Of a stretch of DNA of 64,000 bases, positions 11,501 to 23,000 are shown piece by piece; positions within the stretch are counted from its first letter, which is position 1; every line of letters starts with the position of its first letter. The notes under the pieces are model-generated. The model saw only the letters and a program-made list of their open reading frames with translations, searched no databases and was not told the origin of the DNA. The translations under genes and the position numbers were made by a program. This DNA is from Haliclystus octoradiatus (lineage: Eukaryota > Cnidaria > Staurozoa > Stauromedusae > Haliclystidae): the NCBI GenBank assembly GCA_916610825.1, contig OU744448.1, positions 12,376,436 through 12,440,435 on the forward strand, given 5' to 3'.

Positions 11501-13450
11501 AGTGGACATTATATTTGTAATCGCTTCATCACATCACCTAGCCTGCACGCAGACCATATGGGTTTAAATCACACGTCTTCGTATAGAAAGCTAGATTTTC
11601 ATTAAATTGGATCTCCAACGCTATTCATCACCACGCATTTTGTCACTTCTTGAAATAATACTGCATTTGTTTCAATCTCATTAATCATTTATTAGACGAT
11701 TGCAGACAAATGTAATTGGAATCGCTGTCTTGTAGAAAGATTGTTTTAAAATTATTACTACTGTAGTAAAGTAATTCCAACAATTATAAATCCAACTTCA
11801 AAATTGTATGCTTCACGTTCAGCAGGGCTGTAGATTACTGAGATTTAAGTAATTGCTTACCGTTACAATTACTTCTGGCAAGCCATGAGTGATTACCGTT
11901 ACAGTTACTTTTGTGAAAAAGTAATTAATTACAATTACTAATTACTCTTAAAATAAAAGTAATCTCGATTATGATCATACGCAGTTGCCATTTTATAATT
12001 ATTGTCTATTCTTTCTTAAGGTGAATGCCAGGTACCATCACTAATATCTAAATCAATAAATATTACGTGTCAATCACATTTAACATCAGAAAAAGACACT
12101 ACTAATTACAGCCCCGGATGGAAACCACAGAATATGACGTCACACCTCAATCAAAATAATTACAATGATATGTGGAGATACAATGTTTGGTCTGGTGGAA
12201 AAAATGACGTCATGTTAAGTGATGTGAATGGAATGGAGAGAATCAATAGTGGATATAGAGCACATTTAAAACTGTCAACCTATGAAAAAACCATAACTAA
12301 ATTGAGGCAAGATAATTGGATAGACGAAAGAACAGAATCTATCACAGCACAGTTCAGCCTGCAGAATTCAGGCTTAGGTTATGTATCAGCCATTGAAATA
12401 ACTCTAAAACGGTTAAAGATAGGAAGCTATAAAGCAACCACTTGGATATCTGGTTATCGATTTGCGCATTGGCACTTGAATACAAAAGCACGTGAACGTT
12501 TATCAATGTTATATTTACTTTGTTTTATAATATCAGCTATGATACGATCATTAACAAAACTAGGTAGTATGAGTAACAGATCAAAGATATTATTTGGGTT
12601 GGAGGGTGTGGTGGGTGCATTAGTGATTATAGTACTATTCCTTACAACGTATAGAGATCAATTAATACATGATATACATTCATGTACTATTCAAAATGCA
12701 AGTATGACGTATCAGCAAATCGGACACTATCAAATGGCTATAGGTCACTTATTGTCATGGCTCAACGTCATTTCATTATTACTTTTATTAGATACTATAC
12801 TGATACTAAAATGTTTCCGTCCTTTAACAAAAGCTATAAACAAATCATTATCTCGTATGAAAGCTATTATTATGGAGGCTGGTGTTATATATTTTGCATT
12901 TGCAATATGGGGACATTTGGTGTTTGGTGTACTAGATAGTCATTTCCGTTCAATTAGTCGGTCGCTTGTAAGTCTTGTAGATATGTTATTTCAATCACAG
13001 GTATACCCAATCATTCTGGAACAGAACCCTATACTTGGACCAATCTATTTTGTTTGTTATATATGTTTTATGTTATTTTTGGTATTAAATATATTTACTG
13101 CAATTGTACAATGGTCATATACAGCATCTAGACCTGCTAGAAAGCGCATTAGACATCATTCTATTACTACTAATAACCAAATTATTAAAGAGGAAAATAT
13201 ATATGCAACACTTATGGATATTATATCAACACGATTAAATAATAGTAATCAAAAAACAACTTCTAAAAGCAAAAGTATTACGTCCACCTGGGCTGATGTA
13301 ATAGAAAAGAAGAGAGAATTAGAATCTACAAAACATATTGAGGAATCACTGAAAAGATTGAAAGATAATATAGACCAATGTATTAATGATGAATTACAAG
13401 AGGGAATACCTGAATTTGTATTGAATATGAAAAGTAATTATTGGCCTTAA
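8572..13450 (+). CDS. Polycystin-1-like channel protein, four exons, about 1222 aa
   Basis: Exons 8572-9300, 9895-11280, 11374-11497 and 12021-13450 join in phase with GT-AG borders. A signal peptide (about residues 10-28) leads a short extracellular part of about 185 residues with four cysteines and several N-glycosylation sites, then TM1 (about 211-232). Exon 2 encodes a PLAT-like domain (about 256-365; FRIWVD, then GRVAWFHIE) and five membrane segments, the last equivalent to channel S1. Exons 3 and 4 give the extracellular polycystin loop (TQRRNVY; ITKLRQDNWIDERT), S2-S6 and a pore stretch SRSLVSLVDMLFQ, followed by a charged, coiled-coil-prone tail. Eleven membrane segments plus PLAT define polycystin-1-type proteins. 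No PKD, REJ or canonical GPS motif is visible, so it is far shorter than human PKD1. Upstream exons cannot be excluded, but the signal peptide argues for a true start. Confidence 0.85.
11826..11975. repeat. Degenerate TE fragment rich in AGTAATTAC motifs (intron 3)
   Basis: Repeated AATTACTTTT, GTAATTAATTAC and ACCGTTACAATTAC motifs resemble the interior of the hAT-type element at 52838-53725 and the related sequence at 52480-52600. It begins with CAGGGCTGTAGA, a plausible hAT terminus, but I could not find a matching right end or target duplication. It lies in the last intron of the polycystin-like gene. Confidence 0.4.
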
Positions 13451-13998
13451 ATTACACTTCAAATTTACAAACTATACAACAATTGTCCAATCATGCTACC
13501 TCATTAGTTGAGATATACTTTAATAAGATAGGGGCCAGAGATGTATAAACTAAAAAGGTGTAATACAAACAGTAATAAATTTGTTGGGGTTATTAGCAGA
13601 GCACAAGACATCGTTTTATCGTTTTTGATGTTTGCTAATTTTCTCATCTCTTAGTATAAACCCTCAATCACAATAGCATCTATTGGAACGCCTCAATCAG
13701 CTTAAACTAACAGTTACAGTAAAAACACATATTTGTCAAACACAGAATTTCTCATTCACAGAACATAAATCCTATGCTTGTTATAAATATGGGTAACTTT
13801 TTCTATTCAGAACTAAAATAATAGGGTAAAAAATTCTCTACACATTCATAAACATTTACTAATTTTATAATTCTATATTGTCTAGATAGGTTGTTAGATA
13901 TATATATCTATTTAATATTTAATATTTTCTTATAATTATTATTATTGCACCTTGGATGCATGTTTTCATTAAACGTTCTGATCCAGCCAGAATGTAGG

Positions 13999-14004
13999 AA
14001 TAAA
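13999..14004 (+). terminator. Candidate poly(A) signal of the polycystin-like gene
   Basis: AATAAA lies about 550 bp after the stop codon, with a further AATAAA overlapping AAATAAATAAAA a few bases on. It is the first clear signal on this strand after the gene. Confidence 0.4.
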
Positions 14005-14146
14005 ATCTAAAAATAAATAAAACATTCATTCAAAGTTTTTTCTCAGACATTTTAATCAATAGTTAAATAGTTAAAACCACATTATTGAATTGCAGCTATA
14101 ACACATTTGAACAGCGGACACATTTGCAGCTGTCTGTGCATATTAC

Positions 14147-14286
14147 AGACATGAGAATTCAAAATTTGAAAATAGTCTGAAATCTATGATATCTTGATAA
14201 ATTTCAATGGGAAAGAGTGATAAATAGAGATTCACAAAGGTAAAAATAGTCTGAAATCCGCTAAAAGTCTGAAAATTCTCATGTCT
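14147..14286. repeat. Small inverted repeat (hairpin MITE remnant)
   Basis: AGACATGAGAATT at 14147-14159 is the exact reverse complement of AATTCTCATGTCT at 14274-14286. The interior repeats AATAGTCTGAAAT twice. It is probably a small foldback repeat between the two converging genes. Confidence 0.5.
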
Positions 14287-14547
14287 GATATTAAAAATCA
14301 AGAATTCCCCATTATTGTCTAATCTTATCTGGCCTACCGTCAGGAAAATCAATTGCTTGTTATACGAACTCTGAGACCTGACTACTGACACAAGCTTCTA
14401 TACTCTGCAGAGTTAATGAACGTTCTGTGATAGGCTACACAATAGTTCTCAAACTGTTCAAAAACTCATAAAATTATGTGACCTGCAATAATTTGTTGCT
14501 GTTGAAAATACAAAATTGGAAGCAAATCAAATCAAAATGAAGATATA

Positions 14548-14553
14548 TTTATT
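14548..14553 (-). terminator. Candidate poly(A) signal of the adenylyl cyclase gene
   Basis: TTTATT reads AATAAA on the minus strand and lies 46 bp downstream of the stop codon at 14599, implying a very short 3' untranslated region. Confidence 0.5.
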
Positions 14554-14598
14554 GAGAAATCTTATAAACTTACAGTATTAAGGCTGACGAACCTTGAA

Positions 14599-17500
14599 TC
14601 AATCATCTCGATAACCAATCAGTAAATACGTTGTGACATTACCCTTTCCTTTCACCATAATTGTCCCTCGTTCTTCAAAAGTGTAAAATTCTTTCAATAA
14701 TAACATTGTAGCTTCACTAACTTGTATTCTGTTAGATACCCCAGTTGTATCCATACGGCTAGCTAAGTTAACAGTATCTCCCCATATATCATACTGAGGC
14801 TTCATAGTACCAATTACACCTGCTGTAGCAGGACCAGCATTAAGACCACATCGTAAATGGAATTTAAATCCAAGCATGTTCTCGTTAAATTCATTCATCG
14901 CACTTTGCATAGCCAAGGCAAAATTAACTAAATCTTTAAGATGGTGATGTCTATACGATGTTGATGATTTATCCAATTGTTCTAACGCTGTAGCTGGGTT
15001 GAGTCCTGATGCTGCCATATAGGTTGTCCCATTAACAGATTTAATTTTTTCTACATCTTCAAATTTTAGAATTTCTTTATCAAAATCAGCAACAAGCTCA
15101 TGTAAAATACGAATGCATTCGATTCCACCTTCGAAATTCTCTTCATAAAATTCATCAAAGTTAACAACAGTAGCAAATAAAACTCCAATAGTATCATAAT
15201 TTTTTGAACAATGACTTGTGTATTTTAATTGTTCTGAAACATGACGCGGAAACATATCTTGAATAAGCCAATCAGCAACTTGTTTCTGTTCAAGTGATTT
15301 ATTCTTTTGTTCAGCTGCTTCTTTGTCCCCATAAAAATTAACACGTACGCCTTCCTCATGGATACGATTCATAACAACAACTAATAATACTTGTAAACAT
15401 ACAGTAACAATGATATCATATACATTAGTTTCTTTGAATTTAGGTACTTTTTCTTCAACGCATAAACCTTGTGGCAAGAATGCTAACACAAACACAAATA
15501 CAGCTGCCCATACAAATGCTAATCCTGTTTTCATAAATGATGATAATTGTGTGAACGAACAAAAATGTAATAAAGCAACTGTCATTAAACTACTAAAATG
15601 GGATAGCTCAGTAATGCTCCATCCATTAGTTGTACATGTTTGAAAGCCAGAGAATACCAATACCATCGGCAAACACATTAACGTAGCACCATACAAATGC
15701 GCACTAAACCAAGGAGATGAACAGAGATAACGCAGCGAACGAGATTTTGTAGAAGAACAGTTACTTCGATGTAGATACCCATTATAAGGTGATGATGGAA
15801 CTTGTTGGCTTTCAGATGCAAATATTTCCATTTGACTAGTAGATTCACTATTTTCTCTTTGGTCTGAAGTATGTTTTGAACATGAACAATGGCTAGGAGC
15901 AAATCTGCAGCATTGAAACAGCAACACCAATGCAATAATATTAATACAAATTGGCGTTATTACAATCAGTGTTACTGGAGGAGGCGAGAATAATAAATGA
16001 CTGGCCAATAAGACAATCACAAGCATGACAGCTGATGTGAGTACATCAAAGAAGAAATGAACTTTTGGTGAAGCGAATGTAGTAACCTTTGGATTAAGCT
16101 TAAATCCTTTGAAACCTTCATTTCGATATTTCCTTTCCAGCCCACGATCCAGAAACTGAAGAGTTAGACTTGACAGTGGAGGATTAAAGAAGTATTCTTT
16201 TTGGATCTTCTTCTCATGCATAAGTTTGACCAATTGTTGATCATTAGAGGCACGTAACGTATCTCGCATCAGCGCCTCATTCAAGGCTAGTCCACGGTTG
16301 AGATTCAGTTGTTCATTAAGTCTTTGGAATGGAAGTGGTGTCTTCATTAATTGCTGTGCAAGTCGACTTTGTGGCCTTGGAGATGGTGGTGATGGTGATT
16401 GTGTCAAGTATCCAACTTCAATACTGTCATCTTCTGCCAAGTCTAGTGTTTCTGTGGCCGTTGTTGACAGTGGATGTTTCGCTTCATCTGTGACTATGAC
16501 AACAACATTTGAAGCAGCTGCTCCCTCATAGTTTGATATGCTTGTTAACGATGCCATACTTGACAAATGTCCGTTAAGTGAAACTTTGCTGTGAGCTGCC
16601 ATTCCAACCTTCATAGCTTGTTTTAGGCTAGAGTTTGAATCTCTTCTCTTTCTATCAATCTGCCAAGGCTTATATGCGCTCAAGTCACACTTACGTTTGA
16701 CGATAAAGTATGTTTTTGATGGTGTACCATCCTGCGTCAATGAAACACTGTCACCAGTTTCTACTTCATATTCATGATTTAAGAAATTCAAAGTCGTTTC
16801 TGTAATGTGAACTCTCCCCGGCTTTCCAGCAGCTTCCATTTTATTTGCAAGTGTGACGTCATTCGACCACACATCAAAGCGTCTTCTTCTATCGCCAACT
16901 ATACCACATAATACACTTCCAGTATGAATCCCCACTCTCATATCAACATCTTCACCTTTCTCTTCTCTAAACTTTTGAATTTCACTAACAATGTCAAGTC
17001 CCATTTCAACACAGCATATAGCATGGTATGGTGTTTTTTCTGGACAGCCAGCAACACAATAATAACAATCACCCAACGTACTGATTTTTTCACAATAATT
17101 AATCTCGGTTAGTTCATCAAATTTACCAAAGAGACTATTTAACAGATTAACAAGTGTTTCAGCTGATTTATTAGATGACATCTTTGTGAAGCCAACTATA
17201 TCAGCAAATAGTATACTAACATTTTCCATTCTGAACATATTATATGGACGAAACGGTAACTTAGGTTCTGATGATGCTACTCTGAATTTTTTAAGTCCGT
17301 CACTGATCAGCCAATCTGCAACAGTCTTGGGCATAACAGATCTTATCATTCTGTCTTTCACCTGTTTCTCTATTTCTAAATCTCTTTTAGCAACAACACT
17401 TTGACCAACACGCCAGAATGTACTACGTTGACGTACTTGTGCCATGAAAAATATAGCCAAACCCATTAAATGAATGCACACATGCAAGAGAGAATAACAG

Positions 17501-18198
17501 AATATAGTTTTCCATTGTCGAGGGTCGTTAGTTTTCAAAGCAGCGACAGTTTCATGTACAATAGAAAATGAAATTGCAAATAATAAACAGACGTACATAG
17601 GTAGCGCAGGAAGCATGGTATAAATAAGTAGGATGATACATGTTGCTACTGTGAATCTAGCAACGTGTGGAAAATCACTTTCTTGAACAATAAAAAATGA
17701 TAAAATATCACCAATCGTGTAGAGGGCAGAGAATGCCAGTGATAACAAAAAGGCTTCTTTAGGTTTACGGTATAAATTAGCAAATTTAGTAATAATTAAA
17801 AAGATCACAGCTACAACTGCTCCACCAGATGTTCCAGTAATCAAACGAATTGATCCAGTATCACTCCGTTTACTAGCAGTAAAACCAAAGAAAACAGATA
17901 AAATAACACAGGCAAATGCCATAAATACCACGCCGGTTTGGAATCGATGTCGATCGACATTTACAGAAAAACGTTTAAATTCTTTTTCTAAAATATCAGA
18001 ATCAAATGTTGGTTCCCATAAGTTACTCGATGCTCTTTCAAAGAATAAAGGTAGAACTCCTTTCCTCTCTCTTTTATCAACAGTTGAAGAAAAAGAAGGC
18101 TTATCTTTCGATACAACACATACTTTGAGTATGCTGTTACCATTACCAGCTTGTTTGCTTGAGTTTAGTGATGGATCATCAATAGCTGAAAAATTCAT
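14599..18198 (-). CDS. ADCY9: Transmembrane adenylyl cyclase, type 9-like, intronless, 1199 aa
   Basis: This membrane enzyme makes cyclic AMP from ATP and is normally driven by G-alpha-s. Two six-helix membrane blocks alternate with C1 and C2 catalytic domains. C1a has both metal-binding aspartates, in FADIVGF (about D333) and LGDCYYC (about D377), 44 residues apart as in other cyclases. C2a has the adenine-binding lysine (K1053) and YDIWGDTVNLASRMD for adenine and transition-state contacts, so it looks active. The N-terminal LPLFFERASSNLWEPTFDS and RSTFWRVGQS stretches match ADCY9. The long serine/proline-rich C1b region lies at about 490-650. The protein stops right after C2a, so the autoinhibitory C2b tail of mammalian ADCY9 (1353 aa in human) is absent. 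One extra residue follows K1053 (K-S-V-N-G-T-T-Y where the usual spacing is KTIGSTY). An uninterrupted 3.6-kb frame is unusual for this family. Confidence 0.92.
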   Translation of the reverse strand: MNFSAIDDPSLNSSKQAGNGNSILKVCVVSKDKPSFSSTVDKRERKGVLPLFFERASSNLWEPTFDSDILEKEFKRFSVNVDRHRFQTGVVFMAFACVILSVFFGFTASKRSDTGSIRLITGTSGGAVVAVIFLIITKFANLYRKPKEAFLLSLAFSALYTIGDILSFFIVQESDFPHVARFTVATCIILLIYTMLPALPMYVCLLFAISFSIVHETVAALKTNDPRQWKTIFCYSLLHVCIHLMGLAIFFMAQVRQRSTFWRVGQSVVAKRDLEIEKQVKDRMIRSVMPKTVADWLISDGLKKFRVASSEPKLPFRPYNMFRMENVSILFADIVGFTKMSSNKSAETLVNLLNSLFGKFDELTEINYCEKISTLGDCYYCVAGCPEKTPYHAICCVEMGLDIVSEIQKFREEKGEDVDMRVGIHTGSVLCGIVGDRRRRFDVWSNDVTLANKMEAAGKPGRVHITETTLNFLNHEYEVETGDSVSLTQDGTPSKTYFIVKRKCDLSAYKPWQIDRKRRDSNSSLKQAMKVGMAAHSKVSLNGHLSSMASLTSISNYEGAAASNVVVIVTDEAKHPLSTTATETLDLAEDDSIEVGYLTQSPSPPSPRPQSRLAQQLMKTPLPFQRLNEQLNLNRGLALNEALMRDTLRASNDQQLVKLMHEKKIQKEYFFNPPLSSLTLQFLDRGLERKYRNEGFKGFKLNPKVTTFASPKVHFFFDVLTSAVMLVIVLLASHLLFSPPPVTLIVITPICINIIALVLLFQCCRFAPSHCSCSKHTSDQRENSESTSQMEIFASESQQVPSSPYNGYLHRSNCSSTKSRSLRYLCSSPWFSAHLYGATLMCLPMVLVFSGFQTCTTNGWSITELSHFSSLMTVALLHFCSFTQLSSFMKTGLAFVWAAVFVFVLAFLPQGLCVEEKVPKFKETNVYDIIVTVCLQVLLVVVMNRIHEEGVRVNFYGDKEAAEQKNKSLEQKQVADWLIQDMFPRHVSEQLKYTSHCSKNYDTIGVLFATVVNFDEFYEENFEGGIECIRILHELVADFDKEILKFEDVEKIKSVNGTTYMAASGLNPATALEQLDKSSTSYRHHHLKDLVNFALAMQSAMNEFNENMLGFKFHLRCGLNAGPATAGVIGTMKPQYDIWGDTVNLASRMDTTGVSNRIQVSEATMLLLKEFYTFEERGTIMVKGKGNVTTYLLIGYRDD

Positions 18199-20046
18199 CT
18201 TGATATATAATGATGCATAGAGTTAGCTCAAGACTTGGTCAACATTTTTTCATCGAATATGAATTCCATAGTAGTATAGCAGTAGTCATGTAAAATTGTA
18301 AATGAACGAAATAATTCTTTTCGGAAGAAATAAATTAGAAATTAAAACAATATTTTGTGAATAAATAACACTACTGAAAGTAAAAATCCAATTTAACGAT
18401 TGAAATTCTAATAGAAGATGTTCACATATAAAATGAAAATACTTTCTTTGCAGAATAACTTCTGTATTCTGTAACTATTTGACCATGATAACATCATTGG
18501 ACAAGTCACGAAGGTTTTCGTAAAAAGAAATGTGAATTGAACAAAAAGCTTTAGCAGCAGGAAATCATCTTGAGCATAAAATGGCCGCCTTTGTCTGATA
18601 AATATAAAGGAATTTAATTGGATAATATTAATAGCGCAACGGTCACAACCAATCAAATTTCATCTATCAATAACATTCGCACTTATTTTAATTCAGAATT
18701 CAGAATCAATTTTTTCAACAACTCTCATCTATTCAGAGTCCTTTCGTAAACTTAAACTACAAATACTGTAGTTAAAGAGATGTAATGACCCCTTCATTTA
18801 AAATTGAATCTTTTAAATGCTTTTATTTTCATTAATCGTGAGCGATAAGATTGCGTGAGCACTACTTTCATAGCTCTTTTATTGCAAAATAAAACCGTCG
18901 CAGTTTAAAAATAGATTTAATCATGTAATTTACATTTAAGGGGGCAATACTACGGTCGGGCGGATATTACTCGATGAACAGTACAATTGTTTTATTAATT
19001 AATCAAAACAAATATATTGGAAATGATAATCACAATTTGTTCGTGGAAATTTCGTATAAGTATTGTAATTAGGGGATCACAACTCCTACTTGGTCCACCT
19101 GTAAATCCCAATATTGACCCCTGGTTGACCCTCGTCCCTACCTTTTTAATCATGATTTAATCCTTACATAAATCTTACCAGAAACAATAGCGAGACTTAA
19201 GTATTGTAATATAATTGATTGATTTAATAAACTTCACAATGCGATGTGTACTTTATATATATTTATATATGTATAATTAATTTGAACAATTACAAAAGAT
19301 CTAAACTATAAAAGTCTGCAATAACCAGCTTGGCCAGTCACAATTGATTCAACACTGGAGTGGTTTCATAAAAATTGAAAATATTGAAAACAGATGGTAG
19401 GTATATCAGCTACTTCTCATTGGAATTAGTCATCCTATAAATGAGAGATTGAACAGCATTGAACAACACCGTCTACAAGTAGAGCTTTGTAACAATAAGC
19501 TTTCAATCAAAATTAATAATCCCTTTGTTCACTTATTTTGCTGATTTTCTTACCTGATTCATTCTGAATGATGGATTTAACAATTATTTCTAATGGATGT
19601 TGCCCCTGCTATTTCAAGGTACGGTATTGCAACGCAGTGGCGGACACTTGCTTGGATATTTGGGGTTGATGTATGATCTAATGCAGGCATGCTCCCTTAA
19701 ACATTTATTATGATTTTCAGGGAACAATATGATCTAGCATACCTGAAAGCCCTCTGATCTTACTCTCAAGAGTAAGAATGTTTCATTAATTATATTAATT
19801 TGATCGTGATCTCCACAAAAATCTTGCTTATTTTGCTATGTTGGATAAAATTACTTGGATGGGGTATGGCTGTGTATACGACTGCCGCAAATGTTGTGAG
19901 GGGTGAGTTATTATTGAACATGCAGATTTCTCAAGTATTGGGCTCTATGACGTGGCAATTGATTATGCTGCAAATGCTTTTCCTGTATAGTGTCATACAA
20001 ACAACAATCCTATATTAGCAATTGAAACATATATCATTCTACATAC
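18199..20046. other. Intergenic region between adenylyl cyclase and coronin-7
   Basis: No convincing gene. It should hold the adenylyl cyclase promoter (minus strand, near 18200-18800) and the 3' end of coronin-7. A final tiny coronin exon may lie in the right half, because the exon at 20047 ends in a strong donor, but I could not place it. Short frames at 18408-18656 and 19800-20018 have no recognisable content. Confidence 0.35.
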
Positions 20047-23000
20047 CCATTCATGGTCTTCAGCACCCTGCATTTTGTCTTGGGGTAAAGATAGATCGTC
20101 CTTATCATTGACATTTACAAGCATTGAGTCAATAAGCTATAGCAAATAAACATAGTAAATCAGAAGGGATATTAAATGAAGAGACAAGTAAGCAGGCTGG
20201 ACATTTTCACCTTGTTATTAAGTTACTGCCTGTTGACCCAGTAAACCAAATTAAAAACAAAACAAGTGACATTTTCAAATCTGCTATCCAGGTAGATAAT
20301 TGAAAACATAGATCGTCATAATGAACAACAGCAATATTCCTACTTAGTTATCTGATAATATTTAAAGTTTATTAATGGGACAGAAAGCCAATGATGATTA
20401 TAGCGCAATCTTTTATTTCATGATACAGAGCAGAAAATGTGCTTTGCTCATGAAACAACATCAATAAGTTCTAAAACATTGACCACTATAGAAAGGTGGT
20501 ATTGTCTGAAGGGACGATTTAATCAATAAAATAACGCTTTTACATATTACTGTAGTGGACACTATAAGCAGGTGGCCTTCATAGCAGGTTTGACATGATA
20601 TGAAACAGGAGATAGAGCACAGACCGTATGGGCTGCAAAATGCATTGTGTGTTTGCAACATGATTTGAGTGAGTATTTGATGAGAGCTGCAATAATAGAC
20701 TGAGCGCCATAGAACTAAAATCGCAGGTCTCTCCGGGCAACTTGAAATTCACATAAAATGTTTATAAAAATGCCATAAATACTTTCCCGTTTCTTGTTTT
20801 AGTCAAATTTTATTGTGGAGCTCACCAGAGATGAATTTATAAATCATGTCACGGTCAGACCCCTGTTAATTCATACATTTTGTGTTTTCGTCATGCTTCT
20901 ATGGATTCGCAAAATCTTGGGAGAACAAAAGAATCAAAGACCATGAAGCTCACATCCAGCATTTTCTCAGAAGGCTTTGACCGTGAATAATGAAATATAG
21001 ATTGGATTTTTGAAGGGTTTACAATAGAATTTAATTAAAACAAGAAATAGGTAATTGTTTAGCATATTTTCATGAACACTTTTATGTGGTTTTCAAGTAG
21101 CTGGGAGAAACCTGCCGTTTTAGTTCTGTGGCGCTCGGTCTATAACATGCATGTACTGTCATTTTAGCCAACAATATTGAACTGATATTCATTTTTAAAC
21201 TACCTGATTCTTTTGTTGTTCTAAAGAGATTTTGCTGTTTAATTCTTTTTGGCTTTCATATTTTTTCGTTGCAGGTGCTTTAGTGCTCATAACAGATGAC
21301 ACTAACAAAAAAAAAATGAGAATGCATGGGTAGCTCAATAACAGAGTTTCAATTATGTTCAAATCCTTGTTGGTGCACACATTATGTCCCCCAGTAAACA
21401 AGCATTTGCGCCTACAAGGTAACTGTTAGTAATTAGTAATTAGTTTCCAGACGGACAAGTTTCAAAAGTCTCCTTGAGAAGCATTTAACCGCAAACATAA
21501 GCATTGGCTCTTCATTTTGTTCTAAGATTATATTAATTGGTCTTACTCTGTATAATTTGATGTTTGTTACTGTACAATGTATAACATCTATTTTAGTTTT
21601 ATAATTAGTCCTGTGAAAAAAAGTTCTATATGAACTTATCAGGTCTTGAATAAATGATGATGATGATGACGACATAAAACATAATATGGTATTTTAATTT
21701 TTTATATAATTTCCATTTCTTAAAAGTATTATGAAGTATTAAATTTACTTTACTTCAGTTTACATTTTATTTTTCAATCTTAACAATGATCCACATCAAG
21801 TATACTAACGCCCCTCAATAGACAATACATTTAACTTATGAGGTAACTGTAACACATATATTCCTAATACATCAACATTCCACTAAATCATTAGTGTTGT
21901 GTAACTGTAAACTATATCCTATGTTCTAATCCTAAATATTCAGTGTCCCTTAGTATTTATCCTAGGTAATACACACGCAAACCCGAGCTCGTCTCTTTGT
22001 CTTGTATTGTTTATTAACTTCTACTACAGTAACATCAGCCACTGGATGAGTAGTCAATGACTTATCATTAGCCTGCACCTTTTATCATGTGGGTGACATA
22101 GCCTTTAGGAAAGTCAAGTGCTTCTGGAGTCAGGCTTGGATAAAATATTTTTCCTTCCGGGATTCTAATTTATTTAGAAGTCCATTGTCCATTTATTATC
22201 ATAAAATATGATAAAAACTGCACCTAATCATTCATCTTCCATAGAAAAGAAAGAAGTTCTTCTCCTCCTGATTGTAAAACTGGAATACATTTAATTTCTT
22301 CTCTTCCTTCTGAATTTGTGCTAGCCTTCGGGACTCTCAGTCACGGAATCCCCCATTTTATCGAACTCTGTCTGGAGTACTGCTTTACTTTGATTGCATA
22401 ATAAATAATTAATATACCTGTTTGCATTCCATCCGGTTTCATACTAACAAATGGTTGAACAGCATTGTTTCCCTCAAACCATGATTGAGATGTTAGAGCT
22501 GCTTCCCATGACATCCTTGTATCTGGGAAAACATCATCTTGAAAAAGGTGTTTCTGTAAAACAATTGGTTGATTAGTTTGAACAATTAAATTACTATTCA
22601 CAACGTAGAAAAACAACTGGTATGAAACTATGAAAGAGAGTAGGAATGTTTGAGTTCAGATCATTAAAACACATCATCAAATAAGAAACATAAATCCATC
22701 ACAGATAATTGGCTTGATTGTATTATTCTCAAAGAAGAAGAAAAAATATTTGTATCACAGCATTGTAACTGTTTGAATGTGAAACAAACAGTAAAAACGA
22801 GTGTCTCGATTTGCAGTCTTCATGAACATACCACAGAGATATCGAAATTGCCCACATTTTCATAGACTGTCCATCAGAAATGAGCAATTTCACTTTTATG
22901 AACTCCTGCAGGCTTGTTTGCAGTGGGTCACTATATTTCAGTTACAATTAGGCTGATACTTTGATTAAATTTCACATCATTTAATTTGGTCCAAATAAAT

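Larger units (their letters stand above)
13451..14598. other. Convergent intergenic spacer with polyadenylation signals and a small hairpin
   Basis: The polycystin-like gene (plus) and the adenylyl cyclase gene (minus) converge here. AATAAA at 13999-14004 would serve the former, and TTTATT at 14548-14553 (AATAAA on the minus strand) the latter. An inverted repeat occupies 14147-14286. No exon is seen. Confidence 0.5.
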
